The position numbers were made by a program, and so were the translations under genes. A stretch of 44,979 nt of DNA. Source: Mesorhizobium sp. LSHC420B00 (lineage in GTDB: Bacteria; Pseudomonadota; Alphaproteobacteria; Rhizobiales; Rhizobiaceae). The DNA lies in the NCBI RefSeq assembly GCF_000503055.1, contig NZ_AYVY01000022.1, positions 90,037 through 135,015 of the forward strand, in the 5' to 3' direction. The first letter of the stretch is position 1, and each line of letters opens with the position of its first letter. Below are positions 1 through 8,854 of the stretch, in pieces. The notes below the pieces were generated by a model that saw only the letters and a program-made list of their open reading frames with translations, ran no database searches and was not told where the DNA came from.

Positions 1-612
1 GAGATCGGGAAGGAAGGCGGCAAGGCAGGTCCCGCCAACATGTCTCACGGAAGGATACACAAGACCGGTCGCGGCGTCTTGCTTGCGAAGTTGCTTCGCC
101 AGCGCCTGACCGGCAGGATAGGCTAAGACAGTGTCCGGATCGAGAACCGGGTCCTTGCTGAACTCAGCACCGCGCAGATCGTGAAACGAGCCTATGAAGT
201 CGGCAACGAGCTCCGCGTAGTCGGTGACGTTTTCGAACCGTTCGATCGCGGCAAGCTCGCGCGTCAGATGAAAAGAGACCTCGCCGAGCGCGGTTTCCGC
301 ATCGAACGCACAGTACCAGACGCCCCTGGCATCATCGTTGAAACGATTGCCGCCCGGACGGGTGTAAGCGAACGCCGCATTGATGAAGGTGTAGCCCGGT
401 CTCCCGAAAACCAGTTCGCGCGGATCGAGGTCGGGCAATCCCCCTTGCTGCGCCTGAAGGCGGCCGCTGGTGGCCCCTTCGAGCTCCGCAAGGTCCTCCA
501 AATCTCCATGATTCCTGGCCAACGGCATCAGGACCGGTTCCTTGAGCCTGCCTGTCGAAATCAGCCGGATCGTGTCGCGCTGGGAAATGTCAGCGCGTGG
601 TGGGATCTGCAT
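1..612 (-). CDS. RES-domain toxin, 3' end cut by window edge
   Basis: Read directly on the minus strand from ATG at 612-610; 204 codons stay open to base 1, so the C-terminus lies outside the window. The RES family is named after three conserved residues, and all are visible: Arg90 in GGNRF, Glu111 in ETALGEV and Ser188 in YPSVR. Characterised RES toxins (MbcT, Pseudomonas and Sinorhizobium Res) degrade NAD+ and arrest growth, and are held inactive by an Xre/MbcA-type partner. The partner gene lies immediately upstream: its TGA occupies 615-613 and this ATG begins at 612, so there is no gap and translational coupling is likely. Family and pairing are secure; NAD+ degradation is inferred from the family. 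Confidence 0.9.
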   Translation of the reverse strand, partial: MQIPPRADISQRDTIRLISTGRLKEPVLMPLARNHGDLEDLAELEGATSGRLQAQQGGLPDLDPRELVFGRPGYTFINAAFAYTRPGGNRFNDDARGVWYCAFDAETALGEVSFHLTRELAAIERFENVTDYAELVADFIGSFHDLRGAEFSKDPVLDPDTVLAYPAGQALAKQLRKQDAATGLVYPSVRHVGGTCLAAFLPDL

Positions 613-1050
613 TCAAAGTCCACCGCGCAAAGCGTCGATATGTTGGCGAACCTGCAGCAGCTTCGGAATGCCGCCCTCGATCATCACGTCCAGGGGGCGC
701 CGGCCACCATAAAGAGGCCCTTTGTTCGGCAACCGCACCCATTCATCGGCAAGCCCTTCGGAAAACAGAAGCCGCAGTCCCTTGAAGATGCCGATCAGGG
801 CGCTGATGCGTGTCAGCGAATCCTGGGAGAGAACGCCCTCCCACTCGCCTTTCTTCATGCGGAACCAGGTTCTCTCCGACACGTCGCCGATCAAGGTACA
901 GATCTCGGTGCTGGTCAGATGCCAGATGGCTGCGAGCCTGACGATGCCGGCAACAGCAGCTGGCGTGATCCGCGCCCGTGCCGAGGCATCCGCCAGATTT
1001 GCCGGCAAAGCCTGATTTGCAGGATCGCGAACCGCATAAGCGACACTCAT
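613..1050 (-). CDS. Xre/MbcA/ParS-type antitoxin (DUF2384)
   Basis: A 145-residue protein that neutralises the RES toxin encoded directly after it and probably represses their shared promoter. The middle holds a helix-turn-helix-like segment (around LTSTEICTLIGDVSERTWFR), and the C-terminal third is the DUF2384/MbcA toxin-binding region, ending in LPNKGPLYGGRRPLDVMIEG, which carries the NxxxGxxPLxxM pattern typical of these antitoxins. I chose ATG 1050 because GGAGG lies five bases upstream; an in-frame ATG at 1062 has no ribosome site and abuts the operator. Family assignment is firm. Confidence 0.9.
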   Translation of the reverse strand: MSVAYAVRDPANQALPANLADASARARITPAAVAGIVRLAAIWHLTSTEICTLIGDVSERTWFRMKKGEWEGVLSQDSLTRISALIGIFKGLRLLFSEGLADEWVRLPNKGPLYGGRRPLDVMIEGGIPKLLQVRQHIDALRGGL

Positions 1051-1062
1051 TCCAGCCTCCAT

Positions 1063-1094
1063 CAATTGGCAGGCAATATACTGCCAATTGGCAG
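1063..1094 (-). promoter_or_regulatory. Palindromic operator of the Xre/RES module
   Basis: CAATTGGCAG (1063-1072) and CTGCCAATTG (1081-1090) form a perfect 10-bp inverted repeat with an 8-bp spacer. A second direct copy of CAATTGGCAG follows at 1085-1094, giving three half-sites. It lies just upstream of the antitoxin ribosome site, the expected place for autorepression by the Xre antitoxin or the toxin-antitoxin complex. The repeat is seen directly; its role is inferred. Confidence 0.75.
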
Positions 1095-1446
1095 AAAATT
1101 CAAGTCCTGGCTATCTCACAACGCTGCTGGTTGCCCACCGCATTCGTATAGCGTGCAGCACCCGGTTGGACATGCAAAGGGCGCTCCGACGCTCCGAATC
1201 TTCAGTCGTTCCGAAAATCGATTCCGATTTTTGCCGCGGTAGCGCTGCCATTCTCGCTACTGCCACGGCTTTGCCACAAATTATTCACAGGTCCCGAGCC
1301 GGCTTTTGACAAAGAGTTTCAATGCCTAACGGCAAACGGCAGGTCGCAAATTCCACAATCTCGTCGCATTGCAGCAAAGTTTCTGCTTGCCTGTGGCACA
1401 AATGACCCTAGACTCTCGCCATAGCTCTTTAAGAGGAGGCTATGAC
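1095..1446. other. Intergenic stretch without a supported gene
   Basis: No convincing reading frame. A short inverted repeat AAAATCG-ATTC-CGATTTT (about 1216-1233) resembles common rhizobial intergenic sequence. A TTGACA at about 1315 has no well-placed -10 partner. The right end carries the leader and ribosome site (GAGGAGG) of the small peptide gene that follows. Confidence 0.4.
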
Positions 1447-1533
1447 ATGGGACTGACGAGGCCGATCAACGCATTGATGATTTGTGCTGCGTTTGCATTC
1501 ATCGGCGCCCTCATTATGGGCGTCCTTCCATAA
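1447..1533 (+). CDS. Small single-span membrane peptide, 28 aa
   Basis: ATG 1447 to TAA 1531-1533 encodes 28 residues: a short basic start (MGLTRPINA), then one continuous hydrophobic stretch (LMICAAFAFIGALIMGVLP) ending the protein. AAGAGGAGG lies 8 bases upstream, a strong ribosome site. A perfect terminator hairpin follows about 50 bases after the stop, so the gene has the parts of a stand-alone transcription unit. No function is recognised; a small inner-membrane peptide is the natural reading. It may be conserved among rhizobia, which cannot be verified here. Confidence 0.6.
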   Translation: MGLTRPINALMICAAFAFIGALIMGVLP

Positions 1534-1580
1534 GGCCGCTGAGCGGGGGGAAGACCAGCACCGAATACTCCAAACATTTG

Positions 1581-1609
1581 AAAAGGCCGGGCATTTTGCC
1601 CGGCCTTTT
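1581..1609 (+). terminator. Rho-independent terminator, likely bidirectional
   Basis: AAAAGGCCGGGC (1581-1592) pairs perfectly with GCCCGGCCTTTT (1598-1609) around the loop ATTTT. The flanking A and T runs give a U-tract on either strand, so it can end both the small peptide transcript (plus) and the metF transcript (minus), which stops at 1653. Confidence 0.9.
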
Positions 1610-1652
1610 GCATTCCCCCGATCTTTGACATTTCAAAAAGGAGCTTGCCGCC

Positions 1653-2570
1653 TTACGCCGCGGCTGATCCCGCTGCCTCGACTTCGTGCGACCTGATGCC
1701 GATCATGTGGCAGATGGCGAAGACCAGATCGGCCCGGTTCATCGTATAGAAGTGGAAATCGCCGACGCCGCGCTCGACAAGGTCCAGCACCTGCTCGGCC
1801 GCCACGGCAGATGCCACCAGCGCATGCGTTTGCGGATCGTTCTGCAGCCCATCGAAACGCTCGGCCAGCCATGCCGGCACCAAGGCGCCGCACCGCGCCG
1901 AGAAGTTGGCGACCTGGGTGAAATTGTGCACCGGCAATATGCCCGGCACGATCGGTATGTAGATGCCGGCCCGCCGTGCCCGCTCGACATAGCGCTCATA
2001 AAGATCGTTGTCGAAGAAGAACTGGGTGATCGCCCGCGTCGCGCCGTTGTCGGCCTTGCGCTTCAGCATGTCGAAGTCGGTGGCGAAATCCGGACTCTCC
2101 GGATGTTTTTCCGGATAGGCCGAGACCGATATGTCGAAATCGCCGGCGCCCTTCAGCGCATCAACCAGTTCGGCGCCATTGGCATAGCCTTCCGGATGCG
2201 GCCGGTAGGCCGCGCCGACGCCCTCGGCCGGATCGCCGCGCAGGGCGACGAAACGCTTGACGCCCATATCGGCGAACTCCCGGATCACCGCATCGACCTC
2301 GTGGCGCGCCGCGTCGACACAAGTCATGTGCGCCGCCGGCGTCAGCGTCGTTTCATTGAGGATGCGCTTGACGGTGCGGGCCGTCCGCTCGCGGGTCGAA
2401 CCACCGGCGCCATAGGTGACCGAGACGAATTTCGGCTTGAGCGGCTCAAGCCGGGTGACCGTGTCCCACAGCCTTGCTTCCATCTCATCGTTTTTCGGCG
2501 GAAAGAACTCGAACGAAACCCTGACCTTGTCGCCGATGTCGGGGCGGCGGGAGAAGCGGAACTGGTTCAT
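1653..2570 (-). CDS. metF: 5,10-methylenetetrahydrofolate reductase MetF
   Basis: FAD-dependent reduction of 5,10-methylene-THF to 5-methyl-THF, the methyl donor for methionine synthesis. The 305 residues match the bacterial length. Family landmarks are in order: VSFEFFPPKNDEMEARLW near the N-terminus (catalytic Glu in FEFFPPK), VSVTYGAGGSTRE, a RGDP segment near residue 113, and ITQFFFDNDLY near 185. Its ATG overlaps the upstream regulator's stop by one base (TGATG), so the two genes are translationally coupled. The linked ArsR-methyltransferase regulator and its operator suggest control by methionine or SAM status. Identification is secure. Confidence 0.96.
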   Translation of the reverse strand: MNQFRFSRRPDIGDKVRVSFEFFPPKNDEMEARLWDTVTRLEPLKPKFVSVTYGAGGSTRERTARTVKRILNETTLTPAAHMTCVDAARHEVDAVIREFADMGVKRFVALRGDPAEGVGAAYRPHPEGYANGAELVDALKGAGDFDISVSAYPEKHPESPDFATDFDMLKRKADNGATRAITQFFFDNDLYERYVERARRAGIYIPIVPGILPVHNFTQVANFSARCGALVPAWLAERFDGLQNDPQTHALVASAVAAEQVLDLVERGVGDFHFYTMNRADLVFAICHMIGIRSHEVEAAGSAAA

Positions 2571-3592
2571 CAGGCGGTTTCCCCTATCGGATACGCATTG
2601 GCCGGTTGTCTGTCGTTGGAAGGCTCGGCAATCAGCATGCGCCGATCGCGGCCGAGCCAGAGTTTGACGGTGAGCTTGGCCTCGTTGCCGCCGCGCGGCT
2701 CGAATTCCTGGCTGTCCTCTAGGTCGAGGCCGGCCTCGGAAAACCAGTCGCCAATCTGCCGGTCGGAAAAGCCGAGACGCATATGCGCGTGCTCCTCGCG
2801 CAAGAACTCCAGCGCGTGCGGCGCGAAATCGACGATCACCAGCCGGCCGGCCGGGCGCAACAGACGCGCCGCCTCGCGGATGGCGCGGGCGGGATCGTCG
2901 AGATAATGCAGCACCTGATGGATGGTAACGAGATCAAAGGCGTCGCGTTCGACCGGTGGCGCAAAAATGTCACCCTGCCGCACTTGCGCATTCGAAACGC
3001 CGGCCTTGTCGAGATTGGCGCGCGCCACCGTCAGCATCTCGCGCGACATGTCGATGCCGATACCGCGCCGATAGAGCGGCGAAAAGATCTCGAGCAGCCG
3101 TCCGGTGCCGGTGCCGAGATCGAGCATCGACTGGAACGGCCGCTTGCCGACGAGCTTGACGAGCGCTGCTTCGACCGCGCGGTCCGGCACGTGCAGCGAG
3201 CGGATATGGTCCCAGCTTGCGGCGTTTACCGAGAAATATTCGGCAGCCCGGTCCTGCCGCTTGCGCTTGACCGCGGCCAGCCGTTCGAGATCACGCTCGA
3301 CCTGCGGATCGGCGCCGCGGATGCCGGAGACCAGCCTGAGCACGAAATCGCGCGAGGTGTCGGAATCCGAAAGCCGGAAGAAGGCCCACGAGCCCTCCTG
3401 GTAGCGGCCGATCAACCCGGCCTCCAGCAGCAATTTCAAGTGGCGCGAGACGCGCGGCTGCGACTGGCCGAGGATTTCGGTGAGATCGGAAACGGTCAGG
3501 TCGCCGCGCGACAGCAGTGCCAATATGCGCAGCCGGCTGGATTCGGCCGCCGCCTTCAATGTATCTACCATCGTGTCGAGAGCGACATGCAT
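2570..3592 (-). CDS. ArsR-family HTH fused to SAM-dependent methyltransferase domain
   Basis: Residues 1-95 are an ArsR winged helix (SSRLRILALLSRGDLTVSDL, then the recognition helix QSQPRVSRHLKLLLEAGLI). No metal-binding cysteines are visible. Residues 140-260 are a class I methyltransferase fold with the SAM-binding glycine motif MLDLGTGTGRLLEIF. From memory, such fusions beside methionine genes were described by comparative genomics as SAM-sensing repressors (SamR-like); here the second domain may be a sensor rather than an enzyme. It heads an operon with metF, overlapping by one base, and a perfect 16-bp palindrome lies 25 bases upstream. ATG 3592 was chosen; a second ATG at 3571 has no better ribosome site. 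Confidence 0.88.
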   Translation of the reverse strand: MHVALDTMVDTLKAAAESSRLRILALLSRGDLTVSDLTEILGQSQPRVSRHLKLLLEAGLIGRYQEGSWAFFRLSDSDTSRDFVLRLVSGIRGADPQVERDLERLAAVKRKRQDRAAEYFSVNAASWDHIRSLHVPDRAVEAALVKLVGKRPFQSMLDLGTGTGRLLEIFSPLYRRGIGIDMSREMLTVARANLDKAGVSNAQVRQGDIFAPPVERDAFDLVTIHQVLHYLDDPARAIREAARLLRPAGRLVIVDFAPHALEFLREEHAHMRLGFSDRQIGDWFSEAGLDLEDSQEFEPRGGNEAKLTVKLWLGRDRRMLIAEPSNDRQPANAYPIGETA

Positions 3593-3616
3593 GCGAGCAT
3601 TCTCTTTGAAAAAGAT

Positions 3617-3632
3617 ATAAACATATGTTTAT
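3617..3632 (-). promoter_or_regulatory. 16-bp palindromic operator upstream of the ArsR-metF operon
   Basis: ATAAACATATGTTTAT is a perfect palindrome in the gap between the divergent ArsR-metF operon and trmO. It is AT-rich against a GC-rich background and is the natural binding site for the ArsR-type dimer encoded 25 bases away, giving autoregulation together with metF. Confidence 0.75.
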
Positions 3633-3732
3633 GTTGATTTTGATAGGCTTGCAAGCGCTATGTCGCTTCCGGACAAGAAAATGACGCATGCGTGGCGGAT
3701 CGCGCAAAGCCGCAAGCATCGAGGCGAGAACC

Positions 3733-4257
3733 ATGTTCGAAACGCGCAGCGGCGAAAAGCTTCTGGAAACCGACCCGGAAACGATGCCGCCGGATGGCCA
3801 TGTCGTCTTCATCGGCCGCATCGCTTCGCCTTGGACGACACGGGAGACTTGCCCCAAAAACATGAGGGCCGCGCGGGAGACGGGACAGCCGGCGCGCTTG
3901 GTCATCGACCCGCTCTACCGGGATGGCCTGCTTGGGCTGGAACGCGCCAGCCACGTGATCATCCTGTCCTGGCTGCACCATGCGCCGCGGCAACTGATTG
4001 TCCAGAAACCCCGCCATGCAGTTGAACCGAAGGGCGTCTTTTCGCTGCGCTCCCCTGCCCGGCCGAACCCAATTGGGCTGCATGTCGCCAGGCTGGTTGC
4101 CGTCGACATCGATATCGGCCGCATCGATCTCGACGCCATCGACGTGCTCGACGGCACGCCGGTCATCGACATCAAGCCTTATTTCGCTTCGACCGATGCC
4201 TTCGCCGAGGCGACCATGGCCGGGCGGGACGAGTCACCCAGATCGGATGAGCAGTGA
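3733..4257 (+). CDS. trmO: tRNA (t6A37) N6-methyltransferase TrmO/TsaA family
   Basis: A 174-residue TsaA/UPF0066 (TrmO) protein, which methylates N6-threonylcarbamoyladenosine at position 37 of some tRNAs using SAM. Family motifs are clear: IGRIASPWTTRETCPKNM near the N-terminus, ASHVIILSWLHHA, and the signature FSLRSPARPNPIGLHVARL; the C-terminal part has the LDVLDGTPVIDIKPY-type motif (here IDVLDGTPVIDIKPYF). ATG 3733 was preferred to upstream in-frame starts because GAGG precedes it and MFET is the usual-looking N-terminus. Transcribed divergently from the ArsR-metF operon; its end overlaps the next gene by four bases (GTGA). Confidence 0.93.
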   Translation: MFETRSGEKLLETDPETMPPDGHVVFIGRIASPWTTRETCPKNMRAARETGQPARLVIDPLYRDGLLGLERASHVIILSWLHHAPRQLIVQKPRHAVEPKGVFSLRSPARPNPIGLHVARLVAVDIDIGRIDLDAIDVLDGTPVIDIKPYFASTDAFAEATMAGRDESPRSDEQ

Positions 4258-4565
4258 GCGCCCCGACCGGCCGCCGCCGCGCCATCGCCAAGGCACTGAC
4301 TGCGCTCCTGCCGCTGGCGCCCTATGCCGACATGGAAAAGATCCGTGCCGATGCCGGCGCCGTGCATATGAAGACCTTGCCGCCGAGCATTGCCGTGTGG
4401 CTGGCGACGATTGCGCATATTCGCCATATGCACACCGACTACGAAAAGCTGCTGGCCGAAGGCTATGACCGCGATTCCGCGCGCTTCTTCGTCATCGAAC
4501 AGACCAACATCGTACTAACCCGCTGGCGCGCCACCCGGCTGCTCGACGATGAGGATGAGGCGTAG
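4254..4565 (+). CDS. DUF2293 domain protein
   Basis: A 103-residue protein starting at GTG 4254, overlapping the trmO stop by four bases, so the two are probably cotranslated. The stretch LPPSIAVWLATIAHIRHMHT followed by DYEKLLAEGYDRDSARFFV is typical of DUF2293, a short conserved domain found in alphaproteobacteria and fungi with no established role. No signal peptide or membrane segment. The C-terminus is acidic (DDEDEA). Family call is fairly sure; function unknown. Confidence 0.8.
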   Translation: MSAPTGRRRAIAKALTALLPLAPYADMEKIRADAGAVHMKTLPPSIAVWLATIAHIRHMHTDYEKLLAEGYDRDSARFFVIEQTNIVLTRWRATRLLDDEDEA

Positions 4566-4611
4566 AGCGATGGCAGGCACACGCGTCGAGTTCTACGCTC
4601 TTCACCATTGT

Positions 4612-4689
4612 GATTGGCGAAATCGAGGGGTGACGGCCAATCTCCTCCCTCGTAGGGGAGATTGGCCGTCACCCCGGCTTTCGCCAATC
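4612..4689. repeat. Long palindromic intergenic element
   Basis: GATTGGCGAAA (4612-4622) pairs with TTTCGCCAATC (4679-4689). Inside it, a 19-bp arm beginning GGGGTGACGG (about 4627-4645) pairs with its complement ending CCGTCACCCC (about 4657-4675). The whole forms one long hairpin with a short loop, typical of mosaic palindromic repeats between rhizobial genes. It separates the convergent DUF2293 and gluconokinase genes and may act as a terminator for both. Confidence 0.8.
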
Positions 4690-4721
4690 TCGAAAGTTGC
4701 AGGACTGAACGAGGCGCTAAA

Positions 4722-5267
4722 CTAGCGTGCCAGCAAGCTCAAGGCAGTCGCGACGATGTCGGCGACCGGACGCGTGCCATCCAAGGTTATTGCCGCCTCG
4801 TCCGTCGCTGGCGCCTCCAGCGTGGCGAACTGGCTGTCGACCAGGCTTGCCGGCATGAAATGGCCCTTGCGATTGCCGACGCGCCGCATCGCCGTTGCCG
4901 GGTCGATCTCCAAATAGACGAAAACGATATCCGGGCAAAAGCCGCGCAGGCGATCGCGATAGCTGCGCTTCAGCGCCGAGCAGGCAGCGACCACACCTTG
5001 CCCGCTTGCGATCGACGCGGCCATGCGCTGGCCGATCGCGTCGAGCCAGCCCTCGCGCAGCGCGTCGGTAAGCGGTTGTCCGCTCGCCATGCGCGCGACG
5101 TTTTCGGGCGGATGCAGCCTGTCGCCTTCGATAAAGAGGGCGCCCAATGCTGCTGCAAGCGCGTCGCCGACGACCGACTTGCCGCATCCGGCAACGCCCA
5201 TCACCACGATGGCGGGTATCGTTCGAACAGTGCTCGCCGGCTTATATGACACGTCGTTCCCGGTCAT
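4722..5267 (-). CDS. gntK: Gluconokinase (GntK-type)
   Basis: Phosphorylates gluconate to 6-phosphogluconate with ATP. The 181-residue length fits the small GntK family. Motifs: VVMGVAGCGKSVVG (Walker A, residues 22-35), FIEGDRLHPPENVARMASGQ (the substrate-side DxxHP motif), LTDALREGW, and HFMPASLVDSQFATLE near 137-151, all diagnostic. ATG 5267 starts five bases after the stop of the second permease gene, placing it last in the ABC transporter operon. This suggests that the transporter brings in gluconate or a sugar metabolised through it. Identification is secure; the transporter link is inference. Confidence 0.93.
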   Translation of the reverse strand: MTGNDVSYKPASTVRTIPAIVVMGVAGCGKSVVGDALAAALGALFIEGDRLHPPENVARMASGQPLTDALREGWLDAIGQRMAASIASGQGVVAACSALKRSYRDRLRGFCPDIVFVYLEIDPATAMRRVGNRKGHFMPASLVDSQFATLEAPATDEAAITLDGTRPVADIVATALSLLAR

Positions 5268-5272
5268 GCAGG

Positions 5273-6259
5273 TCAGCGGCTTGCCGGCGCGCGGCCATAG
5301 AGCAGCAGCATAGCGACGATGACGACGCCGTAGATGATCTGCCGCCCCGCCTCCGGCATCTGCATGACGGAGAGAATTGATTGCAGGAGCGTGATCAGGA
5401 TGACGCCGGCGACGGTACCGAGATAGGAGCCCCGCCCGCCGAGGATCGAGGTGCCGCCGAGCACCACGGCGGCGATCGACGGCAGCAGATAGGCATCGCC
5501 CATCGACTGTGCCGCCTTGGAGGCATAGCCGGCCAACAGCACGCCGCCGAAGGCCGAGAGCCCACCCGAAACCGCAAAGGCGATCATCACCACGCGCCGT
5601 GTGTCGATGCCGGAAAGATAGGCGGCACGCTCGCGGTTGCCGATGCCGTAGACAGTGCGGCCGAAGCCGGTGCGGGTCAGCACGAACACCATTGCGGCGC
5701 CGATCAGCGCCCAGATGAGAACTGCGTTCGGCACGCCAGGAACGGCAAAGCCGGTCGCCAGATAGCGCATCGCACCGGTTGCCGAATCCTGCGGCGAGAA
5801 ACCGCCCGTATAGACCACCATCAGCCCCTGCGCGACCGCGTTGGTGGCGAGCGTGATGATCATCGAGGGAATGCGCAGATAGGCGACGCCAATGCCGTTG
5901 ACGATGCCGATCAGGACACCGCAGAAGATGCCGAACGGAATGGCAAGCGCCACGCCGACAGGGCCGTACGCGGCTGCGGCACAGGCCATCATGGCGCCGA
6001 CCGCCACCGACCATGGCACCGACAGGTCGATCTGGCCGAGCAGGATGACCAGCATCATGCCGGTGGCGATGACGCCGAGAAACGAGGCCACCTTGAGCTG
6101 CTGCAGCAGGTATTCAGGCGACAGGAAGCTGCGCGAATAGAGGCTGCCGAGCAACAGCAGCAGCACGATGCAAGCGAACGCCGTCAGCACCGCCGGGTCG
6201 GCGCGGCGAAGGAATTTCGGCATGCGGCCGGCGAGACCACTTACAGTCGTTTCGCTCAC
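5273..6259 (-). CDS. CUT2-family sugar ABC transporter permease (second)
   Basis: About 328 residues with eight or more hydrophobic spans, of the RbsC/YjfF type. The conserved loop near LLGQIDLSVPWSVAVG and the segment AAVVLGGTSILGGRGSYLGT near the C-terminus mark the BPD_transp_2 family. GTG 6259 was chosen because it overlaps the TGA of the preceding permease by four bases with GGAG upstream; a GTG three codons earlier is possible. Two different permeases with one double ATPase resemble the YtfT/YjfF (galactofuranose) arrangement, implying a heterodimeric channel. Confidence 0.9.
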   Translation of the reverse strand: MSETTVSGLAGRMPKFLRRADPAVLTAFACIVLLLLLGSLYSRSFLSPEYLLQQLKVASFLGVIATGMMLVILLGQIDLSVPWSVAVGAMMACAAAAYGPVGVALAIPFGIFCGVLIGIVNGIGVAYLRIPSMIITLATNAVAQGLMVVYTGGFSPQDSATGAMRYLATGFAVPGVPNAVLIWALIGAAMVFVLTRTGFGRTVYGIGNRERAAYLSGIDTRRVVMIAFAVSGGLSAFGGVLLAGYASKAAQSMGDAYLLPSIAAVVLGGTSILGGRGSYLGTVAGVILITLLQSILSVMQMPEAGRQIIYGVVIVAMLLLYGRAPASR

Positions 6260-7232
6260 AGGAACCACTCCAGCCGGTTGCGGACCCGAAACAGGGCGAA
6301 GGCGCCGAGGCTGACCGCGATCAGCAGGATCACGCCCTGGAACAGCGGCTGCCAGAGCGGATCGAAATCGAAGACGAACAGCAGGTCGCCGATGGTGCGG
6401 AAGGCGAGCGCGCCGAAGATCGCGCCGATGGCGCTGCCCTTGCCGCCGAACAGCGACACGCCGCCGAGCACGACCGCGGCGATTGAAAACAGCGTGTAGG
6501 CGTTGCCGCTCGCATAGGCCGCATCGCCGGTATAGGTGAAGAACGTCAGGAACAGCCCGCCGATCGCGGCAAGCAGCCCGGCAAGCGCATAGGCGGCGAA
6601 CTTTCCACGCCGGATCGGCACGCCGGACATGTAGGCCGCCATCTCCGAGGAGCCGGCTGCATAAGCGGCGCGGCCGAGCACCGACCGGCTGAACGGCACC
6701 CAGACGACAAGCACGACCGCCACCAGCGCCACCAGGCTCGCCGGCACAATACCAAACAGGCGCCCGGTTAGCGCGTCGGCGAGCCCCTCATTGACCGAGC
6801 CGCCCGGAAACGGCCGCAGCAGCAGCGCGATGCCGAAATAGACCGCGCCGGTGGCGATGGTGGCGACGATCGGCTGCAGGCGCCCATAGATAACGATGGC
6901 GCCGTTGATTGCCCCGCACAGCAGCCCGGTGCCGAGCACGGCGATGACGCCGAAGGCGGTCTCGATGCCGGTGCCGACGACCAGCCACGACGCCAGGCAG
7001 TTGGTCAGCGTGAAGATCATGCCGACGGAGAGGTCGATGCCGGCGGTGATCACCACCAGCGTCTGCGCCATGGCGACGAAGGCGAGCAGCACGCCCTTGT
7101 TCGAAGCCGTCTGTACGACGTTGGCGGTGAAGCCCGCCGGATGGTTCGAGGTGTAGATGACGAACATGACGACGAAGATGCCGAACGCCAGCAGCGTTCC
7201 GCGCTGTTCGGCAAGCCAGTAGCGCCAATCCT

Positions 7233-7236
<4 letters not shown>
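6256..7236 (-). CDS. CUT2-family sugar ABC transporter permease (first)
   Basis: A 326-residue integral membrane protein with many hydrophobic segments. The family loop VITAGIDLSVGMIFTL and the late motif AAVVLGGVSLFGGKGSAIGA identify a ribose/galactofuranose-type permease. It begins with GTG 7236, overlapping the ATPase stop by four bases (GTGA), and its own stop overlaps the next permease in the same way. The chain of overlaps supports stoichiometric translation of the membrane complex. Confidence 0.92.
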
Positions 7237-8774
<1,538 letters not shown>

Positions 8775-8814
8775 CGGCCCTCCCCAGGCGCTTGGCAATC
8801 AGGATGTCGAGCGC

Positions 8815-8842
8815 CGACGCCGCGGGATTTCCCGCGGCGTCG
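8815..8842 (-). promoter_or_regulatory. Strong intergenic stem-loop after the binding-protein gene
   Basis: CGACGCCGCGGG (8815-8826) pairs perfectly with CCCGCGGCGTCG (8831-8842) around the loop ATTT. There is no U-tract, so it is more likely a 3' stabiliser or partial attenuator than a full terminator. Placed between the binding-protein and ATPase genes, it would let the binding protein be made in excess. Confidence 0.75.
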
Positions 8843-8854
8843 GGCTGTTGGAGC

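Noticed and set aside
1370..1440. Sigma54-type promoter before the small peptide (TGGCAC)
   Set aside because: The TGGCAC has no TTGC element at the right spacing.
1686..2906. Long plus-strand reading frame opposite metF and the ArsR gene
   Set aside because: Mirror of a GC-rich gene pair; no ribosome site or known domain, and it crosses two real genes.
1653..3640. SAM riboswitch before metF
   Set aside because: The region upstream of the ArsR gene is too short and shows a protein-operator palindrome instead; no riboswitch-like structure seen.
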